Shown piece after piece: positions 43,844 through 53,991 of a DNA stretch of 64,000 nt. The number at the start of each line of letters is the position of its first letter. Position 1 is the stretch's first letter. The notes under the pieces were generated by a model, which was not told the origin of the DNA, searched no databases, and was given only the letters and a program-made list of their open reading frames with translations. Source of the stretch: Bacillus sp. EB01 (GTDB lineage: Bacteria > Bacillota > Bacilli > Bacillales > Cytobacillaceae); the NCBI RefSeq assembly GCF_000613125.1, contig NZ_HG964497.1, positions 2,137,130 through 2,201,129 of the forward strand, given 5' to 3'. Position numbers and translations under genes: made by a program.

Positions 43844-44262
43844 TTCAACACCTCCCGTTCGCCTTTTCCATAGAGGCTTGTTTATACCGTCCTTTTAAAA
43901 TAACCTTATATTTCAACTATACAATGTTTCTTTCACTACTAATATTGGGAAAATTTTTGGTTGTCCCTAGAGCGGTGTTGGAAAGTGGGGTATCTGTGAA
44001 GGTTGGGAGAATATATTTTTCAAACATAAGAATTTGCTCACCTACAACCCAAGGAAATCGACTAAATTGGTGAAGTTTTCAATCAAGCTTTGGGGCAAAG
44101 CTTGCCTTCTACAGGGATGTACGCTCAAAAGGCCTGAATTAGGATTACCATGCTGAAACTGAGGGGTGAACAGGAGAATATCGAACATAATAGAGTAACT
44201 GAGACATTCCTATTGCAATAAAACAATAAATGTAGTAATTTTATAAATAGTTTAATAATTTA
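43844..44262. other. Intergenic stretch before the SAM riboswitch
   Basis: No coding sequence supported. The promoter of the yitJ-metH operon must lie near 44210-44260, a very AT-rich stretch (TTGCAA at about 44213, TTTATAAAT at 44240), but I cannot fix the hexamers. Confidence 0.4.
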
Positions 44263-44380
44263 GTCTTATCAAGAGAGGTTGAGGGACATGGCCCTGCGAC
44301 ACCTCAGCAACCATCAGATGGCTTGCCTTCTGAAAAGGTGCTAATTCCAGCAAGTTAGCTGCTAACTTGGTAGATAAGAA
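44263..44380 (+). promoter_or_regulatory. SAM-I (S-box) riboswitch
   Basis: P1 is CTTATC (44265-44270) with GATAAG (44373-44378). In between are the conserved AAGAGAGGTTGAGGGA, the GCAACC segment (44308) and the AAAAGGTGCTAATTCCAGCA block (44333), all diagnostic of the S-box. High SAM should stabilise the aptamer and let the downstream terminator form, cutting off yitJ-metH. Confidence 0.97.
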
Positions 44381-44404
44381 GGATGGCTGACGCTGACAGA
44401 TTTT

Positions 44405-44438
44405 AGTCTTCTTCTTGTTATAAAGAGGAAGGCTTTTT
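44405..44438 (+). terminator. Riboswitch-controlled intrinsic terminator
   Basis: AGTCTTCTTCTT pairs (with G-U pairs) with AAGAGGAAGGCT, followed by TTTTTT. It lies 25 bp after the S-box and before the yitJ start. Confidence 0.88.
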
Positions 44439-44483
44439 TGTATTTACGGGCGTGTCTTGCCACCTTAAAGGAGACGGAGACAA

Positions 44484-46346
44484 ATGACTTTTTTGGAAAA
44501 ATTGCAAACTCAAATCCTTATCGCTGACGGGGCGATGGGTACGCTGCTTTACTCATATGGAAGTGACAGCTGTTTTGAAGAATTGAATCTGTCCCACCCA
44601 AGCCAAATCCAAACGATTCACAAAGCCTATATTGATGCAGGCGCTGATGTTATCCAGACGAATACGTATGCAGCTAATTATCTGAAGCTGCAGCGTTATG
44701 GCCTTGAAGATTCAGTGAAGGAAATCAACAGTGCCGCTGTCAGGAATGCCAAAAAAGCTGCGGAGGACGGCATCTATGTGCTCGGCACAATGGGCGGCAA
44801 TCGGGGGGTGAAACCCCAGTCTATAGCAATCGAAGAGATCAAACGCAGTTTCCGGGAACAGCTTTATTGCCTTCTTCTTGAAGGTGTCGACGGTCTATTG
44901 CTAGAAACATTTTACGACCTCGAGGAATTAGAAACCGTCCTGGCTATTGCCAGAAAGGAAACAACACTGCCTATCATTGCGCAGGTGTCGCTTCAGGAAA
45001 CCGGTATTCTTCAGGACCGGACGCCTGTTAACGAAGCGATGAAAAGGCTCGACGGGCTTGGTGCTGATGTGGTGGGACTTAACTGCCGCCTGGGACCGCA
45101 CCATATGCTTGAAACGCTTGAACAAATTGAACTCCCTTCCGGCGCATACCTGTCTGCTTATCCGAATGCGAGCTTGCCGGCGTATACGGATGGAAAGTTT
45201 CACTATGAGGGTGATGCCGACTACTTCAGGAAGTCAGCAAGGCAGTTCCGAAAAGAAGGTGTCCGCCTGATCGGCGGCTGCTGCGGGACAACGCCTGAAC
45301 ATATCCGTGCTTTCGCTGCAGAATTGAAAGCTGCCGTTCCAATTACAGAAAAAACGGTCAGCGTGAAGACGGGTGCCCTTGTTATTGAACCGAGGCAAAC
45401 TGTACGTGACTCTCCCCCGCTTCACGATATTGTAAAAGAACGTCCTTCAGTCATTGTCGAGCTCGACCCGCCACGAAAACTTGATACGACCAAGTTCTTT
45501 GAAGGCGCAAAAGCACTTAAAAAGGCCGGAATTGATGCAATCACCCTGGCAGACAATTCACTTGCCTCGGTAAGGATTTCGAATGAGTCACTTGGTTATT
45601 TGGTCAAACAGGAGCTGTCTATGAGGCCGCTCATCCATATTGCCTGCCGTGACCGTAATATTATTGGCTTGCAATCACACTTGATGGGGTTACACACGCT
45701 TGGGCTTCATGATGTCCTAGCGATTACCGGTGATCCGGCAAGGGTTGGCGACTTCCCTGGAGCTTCGTCTGTATATGATGTTTCATCCTTCGAGCTAATC
45801 CAGATGATCAAACAGCTGAATGAGGGACTATCGTATTCCGGAAAAGATCTTGGCCAAAAAACAGCCTTTAGCATCGGCGCGGCCTTCAACCCAAATGTCC
45901 GCTCGCTTGAAAAGGCAGTCAACCGCCTTGAAAAGAAAATTGAGCATGGAGCTGATTATTTCATTTCCCAGCCTGTCTTTTCCGAGGAAAAGCTCATCGA
46001 AATCCATGAGCATACGAAGCATCTGGAAAGTCCAATTTATATAGGTTTAATGCCGCTGTTGAGCAGCAAAAACACCGAATTCCTTCATAACGAAGTACCG
46101 GGAATTAAAATATCGCAAGAAATACGCGACAGGATGGCAGAACTTACTGATAACCCGGACCAGGCAGCCCAGGAAGGTTTGGCCATTACAAAATCATTAA
46201 TAGATGCCGCACTCGAGCTTTTTAATGGAATCTATTTGATTACGCCTTTCCTTCGTTATGAACTGACTGCCGAACTTGCAAACTATGCCAACAAACGAGC
46301 GAATGAAAAGAGGGGAACCATCTATGCCAGCACACACATTCACTGA
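44484..46346 (+). CDS. yitJ: Bifunctional homocysteine S-methyltransferase / methylenetetrahydrofolate reductase YitJ
   Basis: The 620-aa protein joins an N-terminal homocysteine methyltransferase domain ([12 protein letters not shown]; zinc ligands in VGLNCRLGP and [11 protein letters not shown]) to a C-terminal MTHFR domain (from about residue 325, [45 protein letters not shown]). It supplies 5-methyl-THF for MetH and may methylate homocysteine directly. AAAGGAGACGG precedes the ATG. It sits under the S-box riboswitch and overlaps metH by 23 bp. Confidence 0.95.
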   Translation: MTFLEKLQTQILIADGAMGTLLYSYGSDSCFEELNLSHPSQIQTIHKAYIDAGADVIQTNTYAANYLKLQRYGLEDSVKEINSAAVRNAKKAAEDGIYVLGTMGGNRGVKPQSIAIEEIKRSFREQLYCLLLEGVDGLLLETFYDLEELETVLAIARKETTLPIIAQVSLQETGILQDRTPVNEAMKRLDGLGADVVGLNCRLGPHHMLETLEQIELPSGAYLSAYPNASLPAYTDGKFHYEGDADYFRKSARQFRKEGVRLIGGCCGTTPEHIRAFAAELKAAVPITEKTVSVKTGALVIEPRQTVRDSPPLHDIVKERPSVIVELDPPRKLDTTKFFEGAKALKKAGIDAITLADNSLASVRISNESLGYLVKQELSMRPLIHIACRDRNIIGLQSHLMGLHTLGLHDVLAITGDPARVGDFPGASSVYDVSSFELIQMIKQLNEGLSYSGKDLGQKTAFSIGAAFNPNVRSLEKAVNRLEKKIEHGADYFISQPVFSEEKLIEIHEHTKHLESPIYIGLMPLLSSKNTEFLHNEVPGIKISQEIRDRMAELTDNPDQAAQEGLAITKSLIDAALELFNGIYLITPFLRYELTAELANYANKRANEKRGTIYASTHIH

Positions 46347-49300
46347 ACAGCTTAAGAAAAGGATTTTAGTCATGGACGGAGCCATGGGAACAATGCTGCA
46401 GAGGGCCGATTTGACGGCTGCCGATTTTGGCGGAGAGGAACTCGAAGGCTGCAACGAAAACCTGAATTTGACTGCCCCTGCCGTTATTGCCAGCATCCAC
46501 CGGGAATACCTTGAGGCAGGCTCCGATATCATCGAGACGAACAGCTTCGGCGGAACCCGGATCGTTCTTGATGAATACGGCCTCGGATTCAAGGCATACG
46601 AAATTAATAAAGCAGCTTCCAAAATTGCCCGCGCAGAGGCGGACGCTTTTTCAACACCAGAACGCCCCCGCTTTGTTGTTGGTTCAATGGGTCCGACGAC
46701 GAAAACGCTAAGTGTCACAGGCGGGGTCAGCTTCGAGAGGCTTTCAGCAGACTATGAGGAACAGGCACTCGGCTTGATTGACGGCGGTGCCGACTTGCTT
46801 TTGCTTGAAACAAGCCAGGATTTGTTAAATGTAAAAGCCGGCTTTATCGGGATTCAGAATGCTTTTTCAAAAACAGGCAAGGTTCTGCCTCTAATGATTT
46901 CGGGCACAATTGAACCAATGGGCACAACTTTAGCCGGCCAATCAATCGAGGCATTTTATATTTCAGTCCAGCATATGAATCCTGTCGCTGTAGGGCTGAA
47001 TTGTGCAACCGGTCCAGAATTCATGCAGGAGCACATCCGCTCGCTTTCAGGCCTCGCTTCGACAGCAATCAGCTGCTACCCGAATGCGGGACTTCCAGAC
47101 GAGGACGGACATTATCATGAAACACCGGAAACACTGGCACGAAAGCTCGCCGATTTCGCCTCTAATGGCTGGCTAAATATTGCCGGTGGCTGCTGTGGCA
47201 CGACACCTGACCATATACGCGCAATTTCTGAAGCACTTCAAGAAGTAAACCCTAGAGAACTTGCAGCACCTTCCTATCATATGGTTTCCGGCATCGAGCC
47301 ACTTGTGTATGACGACCCGAGCATTCGCCCTATCATGGTTGGCGAGCGCACAAATGTCATTGGTTCCAGGAAATTCAGAAGGCTGATTACGGAAGGGAAA
47401 ATTGAGGAGGCTGCGGAAATCGCCCGCGCCCAGGTTAAAAACGGCGCCCATGTCATCGATATTTGTCTTGCTGACCCTGACCGCGATGAAAAAGCAGATA
47501 TGGAAACGTTCATTCCGGAAGTGGTCAAAAAGGTAAAGGTTCCGCTCGTCATCGATTCAACTGACCACGAAGTAATTGAGTCTTCCCTAAAATTTTCCCA
47601 GGGTAAAGCGATTATCAATTCCATAAATTTAGAAGATGGCGAGGAACGCTTTGAAACCATTGTTCCAATCATTAAACGCTACGGCGCTGCAGTTGTCGTC
47701 GGAACGATTGATGAAGAAGGCATGGGTGTATCGGCAGACCGCAAGCTTGAAATTGCCGAACGTTCTTACCACCTGCTTGTTGAAAAATACGGCCTAAGGC
47801 CAGAGGATCTCATTTTCGATCCGCTTACCTTCCCTGTCGGCACAGGCGACGAACAATATATCGGGTCAGCAAATGCTACCGTGGATGGCATCAGACTCAT
47901 CAAGGAACGCTTCCCGCAAACGCAGACGATTCTCGGAGTCAGCAATGTTTCGTTCGGCCTGCCGCCTGTTGGACGCGAAATTCTTAATTCGGTATTTTTG
48001 TACCACTGTACACAGGCTGGACTCGATTATGCGATCGTCAACACTGAAAAGCTCGAACGGTTTGCTTCGATTTCCAAAGAAGAAGTCGCTCTTGCGGAAG
48101 ACCTGTTGTTCCGGACAACCGATGAGACGCTTGCAACCTTCACTGAATTTTATCGCGGTAAAAAGAAGGAATCGAAACAGACTGTTCCCGACATGAGCCT
48201 CGAGGAACGGCTTGCCTATTATGTCGTCGAAGGGACAAAGGAAGGACTGCTTGAGGATCTCTCCTTGGCATTGGAGAAGTACCCTGCCCCGCTCGACATC
48301 ATCAATGGGCCTTTGATGGAAGGAATGAAAGAAGTCGGCCGTCTGTTCAATGATAACCAGCTTATTGTCGCTGAGGTACTCCAAAGCGCTGAAGTCATGA
48401 AAGCGGCCGTTTCCTTCCTGGAGCCTCATATGGAAAAAGGCGATGTGTCTGCATCGAAAGGCAAAGTGCTTCTAGCAACAGTAAAAGGCGATGTTCATGA
48501 TATCGGAAAAAATCTAGTCGACATCATTCTGAGCAACAATGGCTATGATGTTCACGACCTTGGAATCAAAGTTTCACCAACCGAGCTGATTCAAGCCGTC
48601 AGAAAAGAGCAGCCCGATTTTATCGGTCTCTCCGGCCTGCTTGTTAAATCGGCACAGCAAATGGTCTTGACAGCCCATGACTTAAAAGAAGCCGGCATCA
48701 ATTTGCCAATTCTCGTCGGCGGTGCAGCTTTGTCCAGGAAGTTTACCGATACTAGGATATCCAGGGAATACGATGGCCTTGTTCTTTATGCAAAAGATGC
48801 TATGAACGGCCTTTCGCTCGCAAATCAGCTAAGCACCGAGGACGGGCGCCAAAAGCTCTGGACTGATCGCGAGGAAAAGCAGGTAGCTCTAAGTGCTCCG
48901 GCTCAGACGTTCGAACGCCCATCGGTGGGAGTCGCGGTTAAGACGAGGCCGGCGGTTTCTACGGATGTCCCTGTATTTGTTCCACAGGATACAAAGAGGC
49001 ATGTTTTGAAATCCTATTCACTTTCCCATATTGACCCTTATATCAATATGCAGATGCTCCTCGGCCACCATCTCGGTGTAAAAGGGAAAATCGCCAAACT
49101 GCTGGCGGAAGGTAATGAAAAAGCTGTTAAGGTAAAAGAAGTTGTCGACGGACTGATCGCAGATGCCGGCGAACAAGGCTGGATTCAGCCCGCTGCTGTC
49201 TATCAGTTCTTTCCTGCCAATTCGGAGGGCGATAAGGTTCTTATTTACAATCCGGAAGCACCTGACCAGGTACTTGAAACCTTCGAATTCCCGCGCCAGG

Positions 49301-49773
49301 ATTCCGAGCCTCATCTCTGCCTTGCGGATTACCTGAAGCCTGTGGATGGCGGGGTGAAAGATTATGTCTGCTTCTTTGCTGTCACAGCTGGGCGTGGTAT
49401 ACGTGAAAAAGCTGAAGAGTTCAAGCAGGCAGGCCGCTTCCTCGAAAGCCACGCTTTAGCATCTCTTGCTCTTGAAAGTGCAGAAGGCTTCGCGGAACTT
49501 ATTCACCGGCAGATCCGTGACCGCTGGGGCTTCCCGGATCCCGCAAGCTTTACAATGCAAGATAGGTTCACAGCGCGCTACCAGGGCCAGCGCTACTCCT
49601 TCGGCTATCCTGCCTGTCCAGAGCTTGAGGATCAAGAAAAGCTGTTCAAGCTTATTAACCCAAATGAAATCGGCATTGAGTTGACAGAAGGCTTTATGAT
49701 GAGCCCTGAAGCATCAGTAACAGCAATGGTCTTTGCCCATCCAGAAGCAAGATACTTTAATGTATTAAGATAG
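46324..49773 (+). CDS. metH: Cobalamin-dependent methionine synthase MetH
   Basis: The 1149-aa enzyme has all four modules: homocysteine domain ([13 protein letters not shown]; zinc Cys in GLNCATGPE and [10 protein letters not shown]), pterin domain ([16 protein letters not shown]), cap and B12 domain ([15 protein letters not shown] with the lower-ligand His), and the SAM activation domain ([22 protein letters not shown]). It moves the methyl group of 5-methyl-THF to homocysteine. The ATG at 46324 follows GAGGGG and lies inside the end of yitJ. It needs B12, as does the LitR-type regulator in this window. Confidence 0.97.
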   Translation: MPAHTFTEQLKKRILVMDGAMGTMLQRADLTAADFGGEELEGCNENLNLTAPAVIASIHREYLEAGSDIIETNSFGGTRIVLDEYGLGFKAYEINKAASKIARAEADAFSTPERPRFVVGSMGPTTKTLSVTGGVSFERLSADYEEQALGLIDGGADLLLLETSQDLLNVKAGFIGIQNAFSKTGKVLPLMISGTIEPMGTTLAGQSIEAFYISVQHMNPVAVGLNCATGPEFMQEHIRSLSGLASTAISCYPNAGLPDEDGHYHETPETLARKLADFASNGWLNIAGGCCGTTPDHIRAISEALQEVNPRELAAPSYHMVSGIEPLVYDDPSIRPIMVGERTNVIGSRKFRRLITEGKIEEAAEIARAQVKNGAHVIDICLADPDRDEKADMETFIPEVVKKVKVPLVIDSTDHEVIESSLKFSQGKAIINSINLEDGEERFETIVPIIKRYGAAVVVGTIDEEGMGVSADRKLEIAERSYHLLVEKYGLRPEDLIFDPLTFPVGTGDEQYIGSANATVDGIRLIKERFPQTQTILGVSNVSFGLPPVGREILNSVFLYHCTQAGLDYAIVNTEKLERFASISKEEVALAEDLLFRTTDETLATFTEFYRGKKKESKQTVPDMSLEERLAYYVVEGTKEGLLEDLSLALEKYPAPLDIINGPLMEGMKEVGRLFNDNQLIVAEVLQSAEVMKAAVSFLEPHMEKGDVSASKGKVLLATVKGDVHDIGKNLVDIILSNNGYDVHDLGIKVSPTELIQAVRKEQPDFIGLSGLLVKSAQQMVLTAHDLKEAGINLPILVGGAALSRKFTDTRISREYDGLVLYAKDAMNGLSLANQLSTEDGRQKLWTDREEKQVALSAPAQTFERPSVGVAVKTRPAVSTDVPVFVPQDTKRHVLKSYSLSHIDPYINMQMLLGHHLGVKGKIAKLLAEGNEKAVKVKEVVDGLIADAGEQGWIQPAAVYQFFPANSEGDKVLIYNPEAPDQVLETFEFPRQDSEPHLCLADYLKPVDGGVKDYVCFFAVTAGRGIREKAEEFKQAGRFLESHALASLALESAEGFAELIHRQIRDRWGFPDPASFTMQDRFTARYQGQRYSFGYPACPELEDQEKLFKLINPNEIGIELTEGFMMSPEASVTAMVFAHPEARYFNVLR

Positions 49774-49781
49774 GAATTCGA

Positions 49782-49817
49782 AAAGGAGACAGCCAAGGGT
49801 GGCTGTCTCCTTTTCGT
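49782..49817 (+). terminator. Terminator after metH
   Basis: AAAAGGAGACAGCC pairs with GGCTGTCTCCTTTT, directly after the metH stop; a very stable stem. Confidence 0.92.
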
Positions 49818-49971
49818 ACTTAATGTGTTAGTTGCATTTCGGTTGTCTTTGTTTACTGAAATGTTATCAATCCGGTTTATTGGTGACATTTTGTATGTCT
49901 CCAGTGACCAAAACGTTACCAATACGGTCTATTGGTTACATTTTGTATGCGTTCAAAGTCCAAAACGTTAC
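49811..49971. repeat. Array B: 52-bp hairpin repeats between metH and the siderophore-binding gene
   Basis: Equivalent points (GTTAT or GTTAC) fall at 49863, 49915 and 49967, exactly 52 bp apart; a more diverged unit precedes them. Each unit offers arms GTGACATTTTG/CAAAACGTTAC (or GTTACATTTTG) and a second stem CCAAT/ATTGG. In the diverged unit the stem is CATTTC/GAAATG, a compensated change from CATTTT/AAAA. Same period as array A but different arm sequence. Confidence 0.8.
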
Positions 49972-50925
49972 TTACTTTGCTAAACCTGCTTCTACTTCTT
50001 TAACCATTTCTGATACGGAGACAAGACCGCCACCTGCTAAATACCAGTAATCAGGGTCCAGGTAAACGACATTGCCTTCTTTTACTGCCTTTGTATCTTT
50101 TACAAGCGCGTTTTCAACAACTGATTCTGCAGAGGACTTTCCACCCTGAACTGCAGCTCCCCTATCTACAACAAACAAGTAGTCAGGATTTTTCTCAACC
50201 AGGTATTCAAATGAAATTGTTTGCCCATGAGTAGAAACTTCAAGGTTTTCGTCTACTGCCTTTACGCCGAGAACATCATGGATAAGTCCAAAACGTGAAC
50301 CTGGCCCATATGCGCTGATGTTCCCTTCATTTGCCAGGATGATCAGCGAGTTTTTATCAAGGTTGCTCGTTTTTTCTTTAACCGAATTAACAGTTTCCTC
50401 TACCTTGGCAAGTTCCTTTTCCACTTCTTTCTCCTTGCCGAAAATCTCACCAAGTGTCTTTGTATTTTCTTCAAACGATTCCATATATCTAGTTGTATCA
50501 ACACCCATGAAAATGGTTGGAGCAATTTCACTCAATTCTTCATAAGCATCCATTTGCCTTCCGGAAATGATGATCAACTCAGGTCCAATCTCATTAATCT
50601 TTTCAAAATCAGGTTCCTTGATTCCACCGGCATTTTGATACTTATCACTCTTATATTTTTCAAGATATCCTGGAAGCGTTTCTTGTGGAAGAGCCGCAAC
50701 TTCTACTCCAAGCTTGTCAAGAGAATCAAGGATACCGTAATCAAAGACAACAACATTTTTAGGATTTTTGCTAACCTTTGTTTCACCAAGTTGATGCTTT
50801 ACAGTAATTTCTTGCTTATCGGTGCTCTTTTCCGAACCGCTAGCAGTTTCGGTTGCTGAACCGCAAGCTGTAGCGATGATTGTAATTAGGGCTAGTAATA
50901 AAATTAGAGATAATTTCCTTTTCAT
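49972..50925 (-). CDS. yclQ: Iron-siderophore ABC transporter substrate-binding lipoprotein (YclQ-like)
   Basis: The 317-aa precursor has a lipobox (IIATACGS), then the class III siderophore-binding fold: VVVFDYGILDSLDKLGVEVAALP, GGIKEPDFEKINEIGPELIII, and FVVDRGAAVQGG. Length and these segments fit B. subtilis YclQ, the petrobactin-binding protein. No permease or ATPase genes are adjacent, so it must work with components encoded elsewhere. A near-perfect Fur box upstream predicts induction under iron limitation. Confidence 0.85.
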   Translation of the reverse strand: MKRKLSLILLLALITIIATACGSATETASGSEKSTDKQEITVKHQLGETKVSKNPKNVVVFDYGILDSLDKLGVEVAALPQETLPGYLEKYKSDKYQNAGGIKEPDFEKINEIGPELIIISGRQMDAYEELSEIAPTIFMGVDTTRYMESFEENTKTLGEIFGKEKEVEKELAKVEETVNSVKEKTSNLDKNSLIILANEGNISAYGPGSRFGLIHDVLGVKAVDENLEVSTHGQTISFEYLVEKNPDYLFVVDRGAAVQGGKSSAESVVENALVKDTKAVKEGNVVYLDPDYWYLAGGGLVSVSEMVKEVEAGLAK

Positions 50926-50975
50926 AATTCCACCTCATAATTTAAGTTTTTTTGGTTTGTACTAACTATCTAGAT

Positions 50976-50994
50976 GATAATGATTTTCATTATC
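50976..50994. promoter_or_regulatory. Fur box
   Basis: GATAATGATTTTCATTATC differs from the classical 19-bp Fur box only at the centre. It lies 50-70 bp upstream of the siderophore-binding gene, over its likely promoter. Confidence 0.92.
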
Positions 50995-51198
50995 GTTTGT
51001 CAACACATAAATAGTGAAAATAAAAATTTAATTTCAAATTAGGCAAAATTGTGTATAGATGGTCTTATTATATTTACCTTATTTTTTTGAAAAAAAGAAA
51101 ACCACCTGGTATCGGTGATTTTCTAATGCAAGATAATTGAACAAATTCCCCATAATCACTATTCTGAAAATAGGCTTTTAAAATGATAGGAAGTGCAT

Positions 51199-51384
51199 AT
51201 GATGAATAAAAAAGAAGTTGAAAGCAAGATTATTGATTTGAAGGATGAATACCTGCAGCTTCAACACAACCTGGAAAAAATGGAGTTGGTAAACGGGAAT
51301 CTTACTCCATTGGAAAAACGCCTGATCGAGATTGAAGCTGAACTCCAAGGCCTGAATCAACAGTTGCGGGTTTTGAAGGGTTAA
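51199..51384 (+). CDS. SE1832-family coiled-coil protein, 61 aa
   Basis: A small all-helical protein with heptad-like spacing (KKEVESKIIDLKDEYLQLQ, LEKRLIEIEAELQGLNQQ). It resembles the SE1832 family of short Firmicute coiled-coil proteins with no known role. AGGAAG precedes two ATGs (51199, 51202). It stands alone between two leftward genes. Confidence 0.65.
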   Translation: MMNKKEVESKIIDLKDEYLQLQHNLEKMELVNGNLTPLEKRLIEIEAELQGLNQQLRVLKG

Positions 51385-51434
51385 AGTTTTTTGCCGCGAG
51401 GCACTTGTGCAGTCCCCGCGGCCCCTTTTTCAAC

Positions 51435-51962
51435 TTAATCGGTCATAAATTTGTACCGCAAAATCGTGGCGAGCCCTGCTCCATGCTGGAATTCACCATC
51501 TACTACCAATTTCTTTACCTCTTCCATGGTCAATTCATGCAATTCTATTTGTTCGCTGTTTTCTAGCTGTTGCTCTGTTTTCGACAAGCCTGCGGCTGCA
51601 AACAGGAAAACTTCCTCCGCAGTCGATCCTGCCGACGGGTAAAAGCTTCCCAGTTCAAGCCAGTGCTCTGCCACGTATCCTGTTTCCTCTTCCAGTTCTT
51701 TCTCTGCCGTTAGAATAGGCTTGCTATGTACATCTTCAATCGTCCCAGCAGGAAGCTCCCACTGCCATTTCTTAATAGCATGCCGATACTGCCTCATACA
51801 AACAACCTTATGGTCCTTTGTAATTGGGAGGATACAAACTCCCTTTCCAAAGCCTAAATAGGAAAACGTCTTTTCAACACCATCAGGCAAAACCACACGG
51901 TCTACCGTGATTTTAAATCGGTCTATGTTTGTTTGAAGAGAGTGGGCAATTTTCCAAGTCAT
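51435..51962 (-). CDS. Nudix hydrolase (ADP-ribose pyrophosphatase-like)
   Basis: The 175-aa protein has a Nudix box with core AEKELEEETGYVAEHW preceded by ELPAGTIED; spacing from the Gly is slightly longer than standard. The N-terminal strand pair and QYRHAIKKWQWELPAG match the ADP-ribose pyrophosphatase (NudF) group. It would hydrolyse nucleoside diphosphate derivatives in the cytoplasm. Close to but not overlapping rpiA. Confidence 0.85.
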   Translation of the reverse strand: MTWKIAHSLQTNIDRFKITVDRVVLPDGVEKTFSYLGFGKGVCILPITKDHKVVCMRQYRHAIKKWQWELPAGTIEDVHSKPILTAEKELEEETGYVAEHWLELGSFYPSAGSTAEEVFLFAAAGLSKTEQQLENSEQIELHELTMEEVKKLVVDGEFQHGAGLATILRYKFMTD

Positions 51963-52078
51963 TATTCATCACCTCAAAAGCTTTATCTTTCGCCTTACAT
52001 CTTAATTACAAGACACTTCCTCATTCTAACATAGCCGACATGGCTTAGACCTCTTAAACCAGTCTCTTCTTTAAAAAG

Positions 52079-52747
52079 TTACCCTCTGATAACAACTTCC
52101 CCCTGTTTATCAACGGTTATTACCTTATCCGCCATTCCGACAAACAAGCCATTCTCAACAACACCGGGAATCATGTTAATTTTAGCCTCAAGTTCCTTGG
52201 CGTTTTCGATAAATCCAAAATCACAATCAAAGATAAAATTACCGTTATCAGTTTTAAAAGGGGCACCGTCACTGGTACGGAGACGAGGCAGCCCGCCTAG
52301 TTCCATAAGATGCTTTTCAGTCAGCTCCATTCCAAATGGTACAGCTTCCACTGGCAGTTTAAAGGCACCCAGCCTGTTAACAAGCTTCGACGAGTCCGCT
52401 ACAACAATGAAGGTCCTGGCGGCATACGCAATAATTTTTTCACGTAATAGCGCTCCGCCGCCACCTTTGATCAAATCCAGATTCTCATCGACTTCATCGG
52501 CACCATCAATGACAAGATCAAATTCTTCAATCTCCGTAAAATCAACGAGAGTGATGCCAGCCTCCCGTGCTAATTGTTCAGTCTGTATTGACGTAGGTAC
52601 GGCTTTAATGGACAAGCCCTCATTAACAAGCTGGCCGAGTTTTTTTATGGTATAAAAGACAGTCGAGCCCGTTCCAAGCCCGACTATCATTTCATCCTTT
52701 ACAAACTCTGCCGCTTTTTCTCCAACAATTTGCTTTTCATTCACCAA
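52079..52747 (-). CDS. rpiA: Ribose-5-phosphate isomerase A
   Basis: The 222-aa enzyme interconverts ribose-5-phosphate and ribulose-5-phosphate. It has VGLGTGSTVFYTIKKLG (phosphate loop), DLVIDGADEVDENLDLIKGG with the catalytic Asp pair, and LLREKIIAYAARTFIVVADSSK with the catalytic Glu/Lys region. I choose the TTG at 52747, eight bases after GGAG; earlier in-frame starts lie on top of the ribosome site. It follows the 6-phosphogluconate dehydrogenase gene closely, so the two make a pentose-phosphate pair. Confidence 0.95.
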   Translation of the reverse strand: MVNEKQIVGEKAAEFVKDEMIVGLGTGSTVFYTIKKLGQLVNEGLSIKAVPTSIQTEQLAREAGITLVDFTEIEEFDLVIDGADEVDENLDLIKGGGGALLREKIIAYAARTFIVVADSSKLVNRLGAFKLPVEAVPFGMELTEKHLMELGGLPRLRTSDGAPFKTDNGNFIFDCDFGFIENAKELEAKINMIPGVVENGLFVGMADKVITVDKQGEVVIRG

Positions 52748-52771
52748 ATCCACCACTCCAAACAACCAATA

Positions 52772-53668
52772 TTATTTAGCTTTTTCAACAGCATGTCCGC
52801 CAAATTCATTCCGAAGGGCAGCTACCACTTTACCGTTAAACGTATCGGTTTCCAACGAACGGTAACGGGATAGGAGCGACATCGCGATCACTGGTGTTGC
52901 TGTTTTGAGATCCAGTGCCGTTTCCAGCGTCCATTTCGCTTCACCAGATGAATGCATAACACCTTTAATACCTTCAAGCTTCGGATCCTTTGAAAAAGCA
53001 TGTTCAGTAAGCTCCATCAGCCAGGAGCGGATGACAGACCCATTGTTCCAGACCTTGGCCACTTTTTCATAATCAAAATCATATTCACTTTTTTCCAGAA
53101 CCTCAAATCCTTCTCCAATCGCTGCCATCATACCGTATTCAATGCCGTTGTGAATCATTTTCAAAAAATGGCCGCTTCCAGCATTCCCGGCATAAAGATA
53201 GCCATCCTTCACGGCTGTATCCCGGAAAATCGGTTCCACTCGCTCCCACGCTTCGCTGTCGCCGCCTATCATATAGCAAGCCCCATTCCGCGCGCCACTC
53301 ATTCCACCGGAAGTGCCCACATCTAAAAAAAAGAGACCCTTTTCCTTTAATTCACCATGTCGGCGAATTGATTCCTTATAATGAGAGTTTCCCGCATCAA
53401 TGATAATATCCCCCTCTTGCAGCAAAGGCACAACCTCTCCTAAGACAGCATCAACAATGGTATGGGGAACCATGATCCAGACGATTCTCGGGGTATCCAG
53501 CACTTGGACCAAATCCTTAACTGAAGGTACAGCCCTTGCTCCACGTTTAGACAATTCCTCAGTTGCAGCCGGATTTACATCATACGCGGCCACCTCATAC
53601 TGATGATCCAATAAATTTTGTCCAAGATTAAGCCCCATCTTCCCCAGCCCAATCAACCCGATTTGCAT
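52772..53668 (-). CDS. gnd: 6-phosphogluconate dehydrogenase, decarboxylating, short (NAD+-type) form
   Basis: The 298-aa protein starts with the Rossmann motif IGLIGLGKMGLNLG and has IIDAGNSHYKES, DVGTSGGMSGARNG and HNGIEYGMMAAIGEGF, which hold the substrate and catalytic Lys/Glu residues. It is of the short, YqeC-like class (about 300 aa) rather than the 470-aa NADP form. It makes ribulose-5-phosphate, the substrate of RpiA encoded 25 bp downstream. Confidence 0.92.
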   Translation of the reverse strand: MQIGLIGLGKMGLNLGQNLLDHQYEVAAYDVNPAATEELSKRGARAVPSVKDLVQVLDTPRIVWIMVPHTIVDAVLGEVVPLLQEGDIIIDAGNSHYKESIRRHGELKEKGLFFLDVGTSGGMSGARNGACYMIGGDSEAWERVEPIFRDTAVKDGYLYAGNAGSGHFLKMIHNGIEYGMMAAIGEGFEVLEKSEYDFDYEKVAKVWNNGSVIRSWLMELTEHAFSKDPKLEGIKGVMHSSGEAKWTLETALDLKTATPVIAMSLLSRYRSLETDTFNGKVVAALRNEFGGHAVEKAK

Positions 53669-53767
53669 AAGTACTCACTCCTTGTCCCATATTTATACTA
53701 TCCTCTTTTCCCATATCTACGATGTTTTCAACAGGAAGCTGTTAATTACCTGATTTATCCATAAAAG

Positions 53768-53921
53768 AAAAGCGCAAGCGCCTTGCTCAGCGCCGTACAA
53801 ACTGGAGGGGCTTCGACTGAGATAAAGGAATCACGAAGAGCAAAAGCGATTCGATGATGACTTATCGTAGGGAGGAGTCCTGAAGTTTGCTAGGCGCTAG
53901 GTGCTGGAGCTAGACAGTTCA
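53768..53921. repeat. Interspersed repeat R, short copy
   Basis: It begins AGCGCAAGCGCC and ends GGTGCTGGAGCTAGAC, sharing ordered blocks with the longer copy at 13396-13765 but without the inner insert. No ORF and no convincing flanking duplication. Confidence 0.8.
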
Positions 53922-53953
53922 CAAAGGAAAGATATAACTTCTGAAATAATGAA

Positions 53954-53982
53954 AAAGGCACCCTGTGTGGATACCCTTGAGT
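53954..53982 (-). terminator. Weak terminator after the BsuPI gene
   Basis: On the minus strand GGTATCC and GGGTGCC pair with G-U pairs and are followed by TTTTTC, 10 bp beyond the stop at 53992. Confidence 0.5.
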
Positions 53983-53991
53983 CGTTAATCA

